A DNA stretch of 64,000 bases from positions 62,001-126,000 of the forward strand of contig JAYZEN010000011.1 in the NCBI GenBank assembly GCA_036337295.1, in the 5' to 3' direction. The translations under genes were made by a program, and so were the position numbers. This document shows, in pieces, positions 35,556 to 43,970 of the stretch (the first letter of the stretch is position 1; each line of letters begins with the position of its first letter). Below the pieces are notes generated by a model that had not been told where the DNA came from, ran no database searches, and was given only the letters and a program-made list of their open reading frames with translations. The stretch is from Ketobacter sp036337295. Lineage in GTDB: Bacteria; Pseudomonadota; Gammaproteobacteria; Pseudomonadales; Ketobacteraceae.

Positions 35556-36482
35556 TCACGCTGTAGGTTGATAGGTGAGTTCTTTCACCCAGCTGGGCAC
35601 GGCGGGTAACATGACCTGTGGAATAGCGCCGGTGAATTTTACCAGAGCATCCACTGGCACGTGGTAATAGCGGTTGCCACGATTCACCATGATCCGGCCA
35701 TGACGACGGATAACCTGGTACCAGGGGTTACGCCTTCCCGCTTGAGTGCGACCGCCTATTTTTTCAAATTTCTGCATTGCCGCGTACAGCTTCTCTTCCG
35801 GCAGACCCAGTGCCACAATGTTGTCCCGCATTTTATTCAGCAGAGGCAGATAGGACAGTATGCCCAGCATCAGGCGAGGGTCCAGCAAGGGCGCCAACAT
35901 CTGAACGGCTTTGATGTAGCTGGCACTGTGACCCTGCATTTCCATGACCGTAAACCCCACACCCAGATGGCGTGATTCGTCGTCATTGATGCGCTTGAAT
36001 ACTTCGTGACACAAAGGATCATCCACCGTATCCAGCAGGAATTTGCAGAGCGCGCCATCCAATGCGACTTCCAACATGGGAATCACCGTTCCCAGCACGT
36101 AGTAGGGCATGTCATCGGCGTAACGATCCAGCCACTCAATGACCAACCTCAGGTTTACATTCGGTTCCGGAATGTCACTTCCGTCCAGCATGCCCCAGCG
36201 CTTCATCAATGCCATCTCCGCGTTGGCATGACGTTGCTCTTCGGCGTGAAAGTAGCGATAGATCTGACGCAGATTTTCGGTCGGTGCTTTCATGGCCATC
36301 GCGGCAAAACCACGGGCTCCCACGTGCTCAATCCACATCAGGTCAGCCATGAAGGCTTTCAATTTGGGCCATTGCTCCGACGTTATTTGTTCAGCGCCCG
36401 GTGCATCCCAGTTGAAATCCCCAAGCGCCCATTGCGTGCCTTTTATTTTTTCCAGCATTTTGTCCAGATCAATGGTGGCCAT
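35556..36482 (-). CDS. Ferritin-like diiron protein
   Basis: A 308-residue all-helical protein with a full carboxylate-bridged diiron ligand pattern: Glu52 (IEHVGARG), Glu82-x-x-His85 (EEQRH), Glu138, and Glu169-x-x-His172 (DESRH). The spacing E..ExxH..E..ExxH matches ferritin-like oxygenases and desaturases. A C-terminal ~100 residues contains a hydrophobic stretch near 200-220 and an Arg-rich part. The function is unknown; oxidation of a lipid or aldehyde is possible. It is the first gene of the unit with the flavin monooxygenase. Confidence 0.75.
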   Translation of the reverse strand: MATIDLDKMLEKIKGTQWALGDFNWDAPGAEQITSEQWPKLKAFMADLMWIEHVGARGFAAMAMKAPTENLRQIYRYFHAEEQRHANAEMALMKRWGMLDGSDIPEPNVNLRLVIEWLDRYADDMPYYVLGTVIPMLEVALDGALCKFLLDTVDDPLCHEVFKRINDDESRHLGVGFTVMEMQGHSASYIKAVQMLAPLLDPRLMLGILSYLPLLNKMRDNIVALGLPEEKLYAAMQKFEKIGGRTQAGRRNPWYQVIRRHGRIMVNRGNRYYHVPVDALVKFTGAIPQVMLPAVPSWVKELTYQPTA

Positions 36483-36563
36483 GTTCGGTTCCTCCTGGTG
36501 AGTAGTTGAGTAGAATCAAATAGGTGTTAAGGACGTGATCAACAGTGTGATCAAACAGCGCGG

Positions 36564-37394
36564 TCAATCTGAAGCCGGTGCCCCAAGCACTCGGTTCAAT
36601 AATCCGGCGCCCCGGGTGTACAGGCCCGGCAATAATCGTTTGGCTCCCCAAATGGCTTTCGCATCCCATTGCGGCAACACATAAAGCTGCCCTCGCTCCA
36701 ATGCATCCAGGGTTTGTCGGGCCACACGCTCTGGTGATAGCCCGGTTCTGGCCATCAGCTTTTCGGCAACGTGGGCGGCCTCCCCGGCAATGCGTCCGTC
36801 CTTTGCAATATTGGTTTTGACCCAAGTGGGGCAGAGCGCCGTCACCGCTACGTCCGTGTCCGCAAGTTCCGCCGCCAGGGTCTCAGACAACGCCAGAGCA
36901 GCGGCTTTGCTCACGTTGTAGGGCCCCATACGGGGCGCAGCCGCAAAGCTTGCTGTGGAGCAAACATTTATGATGCCACCCCGTCCCAGCGCCCGCAGTC
37001 TGGGGGCGAACACATGACATCCGTGAATCACGCCCCACAGGTTCACACCCATCACCCACTTCCAGTCCGCCAATGGAATCTCTCCCACCAAGCGGCCACC
37101 AGCACCCACACCGGCATTGTTGATCACCAACTCCACAGGAGCCTCAAACCACTGTTCCGCCTGTCGGGCCAAAGCCTCCACCGCGCTGGCCTTCGCCACA
37201 TCGGTTTGCACCGCCAGCCCCTGCCCCCCCAAAGCCTGGATCAGCTCTACCGTCTCCTGCGCCCGATCCAGCAGCACGTCCGCACACACCACCCGGCAAT
37301 TACGCTGTGCCAGCTCCAGGGCAAAACCACGGCCGATACCACTACCGGCACCGGTCACTACTGCATTCACGTCCCGGGATCGCTGTTGCTTCAT
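36564..37394 (-). CDS. Short-chain dehydrogenase/reductase
   Basis: A 276-residue SDR from ATG 37394 (ATG 37406 is an alternative; neither has a clear ribosome-binding site). TGAGSGIG (14-21), NNAG (92-95), catalytic Ser at about 146-149, Tyr159 and Lys163 (YNVSK). The C-terminal ~60 residues (ARTGLSPERVARQTLDALER ...) resemble the DltE/SDR group of lipid-modifying oxidoreductases. It is divergent from the TetR gene at 37544, with an operator-like palindrome between. It could act with the neighbouring monooxygenase and ferritin-like protein. Confidence 0.82.
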   Translation of the reverse strand: MKQQRSRDVNAVVTGAGSGIGRGFALELAQRNCRVVCADVLLDRAQETVELIQALGGQGLAVQTDVAKASAVEALARQAEQWFEAPVELVINNAGVGAGGRLVGEIPLADWKWVMGVNLWGVIHGCHVFAPRLRALGRGGIINVCSTASFAAAPRMGPYNVSKAAALALSETLAAELADTDVAVTALCPTWVKTNIAKDGRIAGEAAHVAEKLMARTGLSPERVARQTLDALERGQLYVLPQWDAKAIWGAKRLLPGLYTRGAGLLNRVLGAPASD

Positions 37395-37471
37395 TGCCCT
37401 GCCCATCGTTCCAAACCCTGCCCGTCCACAAACCACACCTATGTACCTGCAACGTCAAGCCAGAACACTAC

Positions 37472-37485
37472 CAAGCGCTCGCTTG
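37472..37485. promoter_or_regulatory. Palindromic operator candidate between SDR and TetR genes
   Basis: CAAGCG-CT-CGCTTG, perfect 6-bp arms. The right arm overlaps a -35-like TTGACC (37483-37488) for the TetR gene. A direct repeat TTCGGAT ... TTCGGAT lies just before the TetR ATG. Confidence 0.5.
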
Positions 37486-37543
37486 ACCGTTACACCGAAT
37501 AGTGTAAAGATAAGCCGACCATTTGTTCGGATTCAATTCGGAT

Positions 37544-38182
37544 ATGCCCAAGACCCGCAAGCCACAACAAGAACGCTCCCGCAATACCGTTGCAGCCATC
37601 GTGGAATCTGGCCTGCTGTGCCTGAAACGCTACGGAGTGGAAGGCACCACCACCCGCAAAATAGCCGACACCGCCGGCATTGGAGTCGGATCTTTGTATG
37701 AGTACTTCGCCGACAAAGAGGAAGTTTTCAATGCTGTGCACGAACATGTGGTGGGGGAGATCGTCGCTATCGTGCGGCCCCTGATTCCGGAGCTGGTAAA
37801 ACTCCCACCTCAGGATGCTACCCGCGCCCTGCTCTACGCGTTTCGGGGTTTTCTGCGGCAGAAAGACAACCTTTACCTTAGCTACGCCACCCAAATGGGG
37901 CATTTCACCCCCGGGCGCTACCTCAAACCCCTGAATCAGGTACTGGCGGACCTGACCATTCAATTTATGATGCACCACCCGGAGCTCAGCCGACTGCCCA
38001 ACATCGCAGTGATGAGCTACATCATGATTCATGGCGGCATCGCCACCGTCATCCGTCACCTCACCGATCCCAGCCCATCCTTTGACTTCGAAGCCCTCAC
38101 CGAAGGCCTGTCCCGTATGGTTCAATACAATATCGAAGGGGATCTGCGACGGATTGAGCACCCTGACCCATCGGCGCTATAG
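37544..38182 (+). CDS. TetR family transcriptional regulator
   Basis: I chose ATG 37544 (MPKTRKPQQERSRNTVAAIV), the usual TetR N-terminus; a TTG seven codons earlier adds nothing homologous. It has 212 residues, with HTH TTTRKIADTAGIGVGSLYEYFADKEEVF and a C-terminal domain with a TetR_C_17-like pattern. It is divergent from the SDR and likely represses it and itself. The stop codon falls inside the first copy of an 18-bp tandem repeat. Confidence 0.88.
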   Translation: MPKTRKPQQERSRNTVAAIVESGLLCLKRYGVEGTTTRKIADTAGIGVGSLYEYFADKEEVFNAVHEHVVGEIVAIVRPLIPELVKLPPQDATRALLYAFRGFLRQKDNLYLSYATQMGHFTPGRYLKPLNQVLADLTIQFMMHHPELSRLPNIAVMSYIMIHGGIATVIRHLTDPSPSFDFEALTEGLSRMVQYNIEGDLRRIEHPDPSAL

Positions 38183-38211
38183 CGTCTACACTGGCTATAG
38201 CGTCTACACTG
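38176..38211. repeat. Exact 18-bp tandem duplication
   Basis: GCTATAGCGTCTACACTG is present twice without gap (38176-38193, 38194-38211). Copy 1 contains the TetR stop; copy 2 ends 27 bp before the ATG of the PilZ-domain gene. It may alter leader spacing or duplicate a binding site. Confidence 0.9.
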
Positions 38212-38238
38212 AAAGGACAACAGTTTGGAAACCAGATT

Positions 38239-38814
38239 ATGGAACGGCGGGACTTTTACCGGATAGAAGACCGGGTTCACCTGATTAAAACCCCGATTGA
38301 ACGACATCTGCTGTCGGATGATCCCTACAGCGATATCTACCACATTCCGCGGCAGGCGCTGCTGGTGAGCCAGTTGCAATCCATCGACAACGAGAGCCGG
38401 GAACTGCTGCGGCAGGTGGGTGACAGCAACCGGGCTCTGGGCAGCTACCTGCGCTATCTGGAAGAGAAAATCGACCTCATCGCAAAGTATCTGGTAAGCC
38501 ACGACAAACAGATCAGTCAAAAGGAGTCCGTGAACCTGAGCGAGGGAGGCATCTCCTTTTATCACGCCAACGAACTCCCCCTGGACAGCTACCTCCACGT
38601 GATCATGGTACTGTTCCCCAGCTACGCCACCATTGCCAGCATCGGTATCGTCAAAAGTTGCGAAAAAATAGAGGAACAACCCTCCATTTACCGGGTGGGC
38701 GTGGAGTTTGAAGTTTTACTGGAGCCGGATCGCAAACAGATTGTACGCCACATTCGCCGACTGCAATCCCGGGAGATTCGTGACCAATCCCATACTTCCA
38801 ATGAAAACAATTAG
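38239..38814 (+). CDS. PilZ domain protein, putative c-di-GMP receptor
   Basis: A 191-residue protein with the N-terminal RRDFYRIED (RxxxR-type) motif and the VNLSEGGISF (N/DxSxxG) motif at about 98-107, the two c-di-GMP contacts. Between them lies a helical region (about 35-90) that could be a dimerising PilZN-like segment. Signalling may relate to the diguanylate cyclase at 60-62 kb, but there is no direct link. The target is unknown. Confidence 0.82.
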   Translation: MERRDFYRIEDRVHLIKTPIERHLLSDDPYSDIYHIPRQALLVSQLQSIDNESRELLRQVGDSNRALGSYLRYLEEKIDLIAKYLVSHDKQISQKESVNLSEGGISFYHANELPLDSYLHVIMVLFPSYATIASIGIVKSCEKIEEQPSIYRVGVEFEVLLEPDRKQIVRHIRRLQSREIRDQSHTSNENN

Positions 38815-38884
38815 CGAAAGCAAAGATTTATCTGCTATAACTAAACAGATACTCAAGGCAAACCGCCGAAAAAAGGTCTTTACC

Positions 38885-39178
38885 ATGAAGAATACGATGA
38901 AGCCCCTGTTCGCCAGTTTACTTTTGATTTGCGGAGCCTCTGCCGTGGCTGAAGACGTCAGCATTCCGGTCCCCGCAGGTCAGCAAGGCAGCGCTTACGC
39001 CAATGAAGCCCGCCCCAAAAGCGGCATGAGCATGGATCAGGTCAACAACCGGTTTGGCGCGCCCGGCCAGAAAATCGCGTCGGTGGGCGAGCCCCCCATC
39101 ACCCGCTGGGTGTATGATCACTACACCGTGTATTTTGAGCACGACCACGTCATTCACAGCGTTCTGCACAGCAACTAA
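38885..39178 (+). CDS. Small secreted protein, BamE/SmpA-like
   Basis: The start is ATG 38885; the frame extends upstream but has no homology there. A 97-residue protein with a signal peptide (MKNTMKPLFASLLLICGASAVAED, cleavage after AVA) and a C-terminal half with the GMSMDQVNNRFGAP helix-turn and an ITRWVYDHYTVYFEHDHVIHSVL strand pattern. This is the SmpA/OmlA-type two-helix plus sheet fold seen in many small periplasmic proteins. No lipobox is present. The function is unknown. Confidence 0.65.
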   Translation: MKNTMKPLFASLLLICGASAVAEDVSIPVPAGQQGSAYANEARPKSGMSMDQVNNRFGAPGQKIASVGEPPITRWVYDHYTVYFEHDHVIHSVLHSN

Positions 39179-39194
39179 CATCCCTCTTTAAACC

Positions 39195-39225
39195 GGGGCG
39201 GTATTACGTTATTTTACCGCCTCGT
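39195..39225 (+). terminator. Possible terminator hairpin
   Basis: Stem GGCGGTA/TACCGCC (39197-39203, 39215-39221) in an AT-rich loop, about 20 nt after the small secreted gene. The T-run is weak (TCGTTTCC). Confidence 0.4.
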
Positions 39226-39248
39226 TTCCATTATCTTGATCCACCAAT

Positions 39249-40286
39249 ATGACCAAGCATTTTCAGTTGCTCCCGGAATGGGCTGAGCAAGCCTCCGTAT
39301 TGATGGCGTGGCCCCATGCCTCCACCGACTGGCAGCCCTGGCTGGAGGCCATCGAGCAGGATTATGTAGCCCTGGCGGCGGCCATCGCGCAGGAGGTTCC
39401 GCCGTTGATTCTGTGCCAGGATCAAGCCCATCAGGATCACATACACACCTTACTGGCCGGGCGCTGTCCCCATGCTCCCCGCTTGGTGATCCAGCCCTAT
39501 AACGATACCTGGTGTCGTGATTATGGCCCGCTGACCCTGCATGGCCAGCCCGGTTTGCGGCTGCTGGATTTTCGTTTCAACGGTTGGGGCGACAAATACG
39601 AAGCCGCGCTGGATGACGGCATCAATGAACAGTTGCAGAGCCTTTGGCAGCCTCCCCTGCACCGGGTGGACTTCGAACTGGAAGGTGGCAGCATCGAAAC
39701 CGATGGCCAGGGTACCCTGCTGACCACCGAACACTGCCTGTTGGGCAGCAATCGCAACACCGACAAAGACCGCCAACAGATCGAAGCTCTGGTACTGGAG
39801 CAGCTGGGCCTGGAGCGCACGCTGTGGCTGAGTGAAGGCGCCTTGATCGGGGACGATACCGACAGCCACATCGACAACCTGGCCCGCTTTGCCGACCCTG
39901 AAACCCTGGTCTACGCCCGCTGCGCGGATGAATCTGACCCCCATCATGCTCCGCTCTGCGCCATGGAAGCTCAGCTCAAAACCTTTACCCAGGCCGATGG
40001 GCGCCCTTACCGTCTGGTACCGATCGACCTGCCCAGCCCCCAGTGGGACGAAGCCGGCAAACGGCTGCCGGGCAGCTACATCAACTTTCTGATTCTGAAC
40101 CAGAGCGTGATCGTACCGGTGTTCAACTGCCCCCAGGACCAAGCGGCCATCAGCACGTTGCATCGTTGTTTCCCCGGCAAAACCATCCTTGGAGTGCCGG
40201 GCAATAATCTGATCAAACAATATGGTGGCCCCCACTGCGCCACCATGCAGTTACCCAAAGGGGTCTTACAAGAGGTCTTACGATGA
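39249..40286 (+). CDS. aguA: Agmatine deiminase
   Basis: A 345-residue protein of the peptidyl-arginine-deiminase fold: TWCRDYGP, FELEGGSIETDG, GDDTDSHIDN and a C-terminal GGPHCATMQ with Cys330 as the expected nucleophile. The usual motif is GGGNIHC, so this loop is shorter than typical. It converts agmatine to N-carbamoylputrescine and ammonia. It is fused by a 4-bp overlap to aguB, which supports the assignment. Confidence 0.9.
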   Translation: MTKHFQLLPEWAEQASVLMAWPHASTDWQPWLEAIEQDYVALAAAIAQEVPPLILCQDQAHQDHIHTLLAGRCPHAPRLVIQPYNDTWCRDYGPLTLHGQPGLRLLDFRFNGWGDKYEAALDDGINEQLQSLWQPPLHRVDFELEGGSIETDGQGTLLTTEHCLLGSNRNTDKDRQQIEALVLEQLGLERTLWLSEGALIGDDTDSHIDNLARFADPETLVYARCADESDPHHAPLCAMEAQLKTFTQADGRPYRLVPIDLPSPQWDEAGKRLPGSYINFLILNQSVIVPVFNCPQDQAAISTLHRCFPGKTILGVPGNNLIKQYGGPHCATMQLPKGVLQEVLR

Positions 40287-41203
40287 GCCAGCCAACCTCC
40301 CTCCGTGTCGCGGTGATTCAGCAGTCCGCCTGGCCCGACAAAGCGCAGAGCCTGGCGGAGACCGAACGCCTGCTGCAGGCGCTGGTAAGCGACGTCAAAC
40401 CGGACCTGGTGTTGTTGCAGGAGCTGCATTGCACCCATTACTTCTGCCAGACCGAGGACACCAGCCTGTTCGATCTGGCAGAACCTCTGGATGGCCCCAG
40501 CGGCCAACGCCTGAGTGCGCTGGCCCGGCAACACCAGGTGGTGCTGGTAGGTTCCCTGTTCGAAAAACGGGCCCCCGGTGTATTCCACAATACCGCCGTG
40601 GTATACGACAAAGACGGCAGCTTCTGCGGCTCCTATCGCAAGATGCACATACCCGATGATCCCGGCTTCTACGAGAAGTTTTACTTCACCCCCGGGGATG
40701 CGGAGACCCTGGCCGGCGCCAGCGGCTTTACTCCGATCCAGACCAGCATCGGCAAACTCGGCGTGCTGGTGTGCTGGGATCAGTGGTACCCGGAAGCAGC
40801 CCGGCTGATGGCCATGGCCGGTGCAGACCTGCTGCTTTACCCCACGGCCATCGGCTGGGACCCCAACGATACGGAACTGGAACAGAGCCGCCAGAAAGGC
40901 GCCTGGACCCTGATCCAGCGCTCCCACGCCGTCGCCAATCACCTGCCGGTGCTGGTGGCCAATCGCGTCGGCCATGAAGCGGACCCCAGTGAGCAGAGTG
41001 ATGGCATCCAGTTCTGGGGCGGCAGCTTCATTACCGGACCACAAGGTGACGTGCTGGCAGAAGCGGATTCTGCCAATGCGCAGTACCTGTGGGCCGAGGT
41101 CGAACTGGGTCGCACGGAATACCTGCGTCGCATCTGGCCCTATTTCCGCGACCGCCGCATCGACGCATACGGCGGGCTCACCAAGCGTTTTCTGAAGCCC
41201 TGA
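40283..41203 (+). CDS. aguB: N-carbamoylputrescine amidase
   Basis: A 306-residue nitrilase-superfamily enzyme with the Glu47-Lys120-Cys164 triad (QELHC; YRKMHIPDDPGFYEKFYF; LVCWDQWYPE). The KMHIPDDPGF and CWDQWYPEAAR segments are diagnostic for AguB. It hydrolyses N-carbamoylputrescine to putrescine, CO2 and ammonia. Together with aguA it gives an arginine-to-putrescine route. Confidence 0.93.
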   Translation: MSQPTSLRVAVIQQSAWPDKAQSLAETERLLQALVSDVKPDLVLLQELHCTHYFCQTEDTSLFDLAEPLDGPSGQRLSALARQHQVVLVGSLFEKRAPGVFHNTAVVYDKDGSFCGSYRKMHIPDDPGFYEKFYFTPGDAETLAGASGFTPIQTSIGKLGVLVCWDQWYPEAARLMAMAGADLLLYPTAIGWDPNDTELEQSRQKGAWTLIQRSHAVANHLPVLVANRVGHEADPSEQSDGIQFWGGSFITGPQGDVLAEADSANAQYLWAEVELGRTEYLRRIWPYFRDRRIDAYGGLTKRFLKP

Positions 41204-41213
41204 GCGCGCCAAT

Positions 41214-41942
41214 ATGATACTGATCGGTCATCGGGGTGCGCGCAAAGAAGCTCCGGAAAACACACTGGGCGGCTTTCGCCACCTGCGCCAATTGGGCATC
41301 AATCACGTTGAGCTGGACGTGCGCCTGTCCAAAGATCGCCAGTTGATGGTGCTGCATGACACCACCGTGAACCGCACCACCAAAGACAAAGGCAGCGTGC
41401 TGGACTACACCGCAGCGGAACTGGAGCAGATGGATGCGACGATCCCTTTGCCAAATTGGCCGGAAACCACAGGCGTGCCCCGCCTGGCGGCCGTGCTGGA
41501 TGAATGGCCAGAACTGAAGAGCATCCAACTGGAAGTCAAAACCGCCGCCCCGGAAATCCTGCTCCAGATCGGCCATGGCCTGGTGGACCTGATCCAGCAG
41601 TATCACTTGCATGCCACTGCCATCATCACCTCCTCCGACCAGAACCTGCTGGCCATCATGCAGCGGCTGGCGCCTGCAATTAAACGGGGATTTGTGGCCG
41701 AACGGTTCACCCGCGACCCGATCGCGGTGTGCCTCAATCATCACTGCAGCCATCTGGTGATCAACCATCATCGCTGCAGCCCGGAACTGATCGCCCACGC
41801 CCACGCCCTGGAATTGGAAGTGTCCACCTGGACGGTGAACGAGGTGAACGCCGCCCGTCGCCTGCAACACTGGGGTGTGGACAGCATCATCACCGACGTG
41901 CCCAGCACTTTGCTCAGACATCTGCATGTGGCCGCCGAATAG
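41214..41942 (+). CDS. Glycerophosphodiester phosphodiesterase
   Basis: A 242-residue GDPD barrel protein: HRGARKEAPENT with His6 and Glu, VELDVRLSKD metal ligands, HDTTVNRTT acid-base His, and SIQLEVK. No signal peptide, so it is cytoplasmic (UgpQ-like). It releases glycerol-3-phosphate from glycerophosphodiesters. It follows aguB after 10 bp and overlaps the next gene by 17 bp, suggesting one transcript with aguAB. Confidence 0.92.
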   Translation: MILIGHRGARKEAPENTLGGFRHLRQLGINHVELDVRLSKDRQLMVLHDTTVNRTTKDKGSVLDYTAAELEQMDATIPLPNWPETTGVPRLAAVLDEWPELKSIQLEVKTAAPEILLQIGHGLVDLIQQYHLHATAIITSSDQNLLAIMQRLAPAIKRGFVAERFTRDPIAVCLNHHCSHLVINHHRCSPELIAHAHALELEVSTWTVNEVNAARRLQHWGVDSIITDVPSTLLRHLHVAAE

Positions 41943-43002
41943 CACCGTCGCTTCGACCCTGCTGCTGGCCCTGAGCATTCTGCTCAGCGGTTGCGACATC
42001 CCCTATTACTGGCAAGCAGCCCAGGGTCACTGGGATCTGATGCAACGCAAGCAACCCATTCACGACCTGCTGCAACAGGACGCAACGCCCGCCTCCACCC
42101 GGGAATCCTTAACCTATCTGCTCGAAGCCCGCCAGTTTGCGGTGCAGCAGTTGGGACTGGAAGACAACGCAAGCTACCTGGAATACGTGGAACTGGAGCG
42201 CGAGTACGTTACCTGGAACGTCTTCGCCACGCCAGAACTGTCCATGCAGAATCACACCTGGTGCTACCCGGTTGCGGGTTGCGTCAGTTATCGGGGTTAC
42301 TTCGCCCGGCAGGATGCCGAGCAGTACGCCGCACAATTACAACAGGCAGGATTGGACACTTACGTTGGGGGCGTCGGCGCCTACAGCACTCTGGGCTGGT
42401 TCGCCGATCCGGTGTTGAGCAGCTTCCTGGAACGGGGCCCGCTGTCCCTGGCCGCCTTACTGTTCCATGAACTCGCCCATCAGGTGCTGTACGTGCAGGA
42501 TGATACGGTGTTCAACGAAAGCTTTGCCAGTGCGGTGGAGACCATTCTTCTACAGCAATGGGCAGAACAGCAGGGGCTGCAGAATCGCTGGCAGGAATAC
42601 CAAACCGCCGTCACCCGACACCAGGCCTTTATCCAACTGGTGCTGGCAAACCGGACTGCACGGGAAGCCCTGTTCGAAGCAGAAATCAGCGTCCCAGAGC
42701 AGCGGCGTGGCAAACAGGCGCTGATCACACAGCTGCGCGCGGAATACGAGCGCTTCAAGCAGGAGTGGGGTTACAGCGGCTACGACAGCTGGTTTGCTGG
42801 CGACCTGAATAATGCGCAACTCTCCACGGTGGCCACCTATCACGAGCTGAAGCCGGGATTCATCGCTTTATTCCAAAAATCCGACCAAAATTTAGCCGGT
42901 TTTCTCGACGCCTGCCGCACGTTGGCCAAGCAGGACCAGGATCAGCGCCGTCAACACCTAATTCAGCTTGCTCACGACAACTTCGTCTATACTCAGGAAT
43001 AA
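41926..43002 (+). CDS. Lipoprotein aminopeptidase-like zinc peptidase
   Basis: I chose ATG 41926, which gives a lipoprotein signal peptide (MWPPNSTVASTLLLALSILLSGC, Cys23 as lipidation site). The 358-residue protein is of the COG4324 predicted aminopeptidase type: FHELAHQ (His181, Glu182, His185) with a following NESFA Glu about 13 residues on as third ligand. It probably sits on the outer or inner membrane facing the periplasm. The substrate is unknown. Confidence 0.8.
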   Translation: MWPPNSTVASTLLLALSILLSGCDIPYYWQAAQGHWDLMQRKQPIHDLLQQDATPASTRESLTYLLEARQFAVQQLGLEDNASYLEYVELEREYVTWNVFATPELSMQNHTWCYPVAGCVSYRGYFARQDAEQYAAQLQQAGLDTYVGGVGAYSTLGWFADPVLSSFLERGPLSLAALLFHELAHQVLYVQDDTVFNESFASAVETILLQQWAEQQGLQNRWQEYQTAVTRHQAFIQLVLANRTAREALFEAEISVPEQRRGKQALITQLRAEYERFKQEWGYSGYDSWFAGDLNNAQLSTVATYHELKPGFIALFQKSDQNLAGFLDACRTLAKQDQDQRRQHLIQLAHDNFVYTQE

Positions 43003-43034
43003 GCTGATGATTTAAAGGCGGTTACCGATCCACC

Positions 43035-43958
43035 ATGTCGCAAGTGGCCAAGAAAACCATTGACCCGTTCACCCAGCTGGACAGTCTGATCCCGGAACTA
43101 TCCGACCTGTACACCGCCATCAAGTCGAAGCATGAAAAGGCGGCAGCCATGATGGATCAACTGATGGACACCATCATCCGGGTGACAGATGCCAATCCGG
43201 ACGCCGCTCTGGCCGCTATCCACCTGTCCCGACAAACCTCACCCCTGAAGCAGCCGGTTTACTGCGCCGTGATCGCCCACCTGTTCGCCCAACAACAATC
43301 CCTGGACGCCAACAGAAGCCGCGCCTTAATGCAGGCAGTCCTGTTCTGCAACATCACGTTCTATGAATTCCAGGTGTTGCTCAATCGCATGGACGGCAAA
43401 CTCACCGATGCCCAGCGCGCCAAACTGGAAAAGCATCCGTTGCAAAGCGCCACCATTATGGAAGCCGCCGGCTTTATGGACCCGCAGATGATCAAAGCCA
43501 TCCGCCAGCACCACGAGCGCCCGGACGGCAGCGGTTACCCCAACCGGCTTCCCAGCAAGGATATTTCCGACCTGGCGTTGGTGGTTTCCATGTGTGAGGT
43601 GTATACGGCACGGATTGACAATCGCGCTCACCGCAAGCCGGTATTGGCCCGGGAAGCCTTGTCACATTTTCAGAACGGCGATGATGCCCGCATCAAGGGT
43701 CTATTGCTGAACTTTGCCAAGTCCATTGGCCTGTACCCCCCCGGTACCTGGGTCAAGCTGGCCAGCGGTGAAACCGCCATTGTCATCAAACGCAACCCCA
43801 GCAGTCCCATTCCCATTGTGAGAGCGCTGTTCGACCCCAACAATATTCCCTACATGGGGCCGGTGCCGCGGGATGCCAAAGATCCCAATTTCAAAGTCAC
43901 CGGCGCCACGTCACCTCCGGCACGCCCCTCCGTTGACCTTTCGGCGCTGTTTGAATAA
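43035..43958 (+). CDS. HD-GYP-like protein with degenerate HD motif
   Basis: A 307-residue protein. Residues about 105-200 align with HD-GYP domains: LTDAQRAKLEKHPLQSATIM, then HHERPDGSGYP. The canonical HD-IGK metal motif is replaced by FCNITFYEF, so the first His and Asp ligands are absent. The C-terminal ~70 residues form a small DUF3391-like or proline-rich tail. It may bind c-di-GMP or protein without phosphodiesterase activity. Confidence 0.75.
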   Translation: MSQVAKKTIDPFTQLDSLIPELSDLYTAIKSKHEKAAAMMDQLMDTIIRVTDANPDAALAAIHLSRQTSPLKQPVYCAVIAHLFAQQQSLDANRSRALMQAVLFCNITFYEFQVLLNRMDGKLTDAQRAKLEKHPLQSATIMEAAGFMDPQMIKAIRQHHERPDGSGYPNRLPSKDISDLALVVSMCEVYTARIDNRAHRKPVLAREALSHFQNGDDARIKGLLLNFAKSIGLYPPGTWVKLASGETAIVIKRNPSSPIPIVRALFDPNNIPYMGPVPRDAKDPNFKVTGATSPPARPSVDLSALFE

Positions 43959-43970
43959 ACCGCGCCCGTC

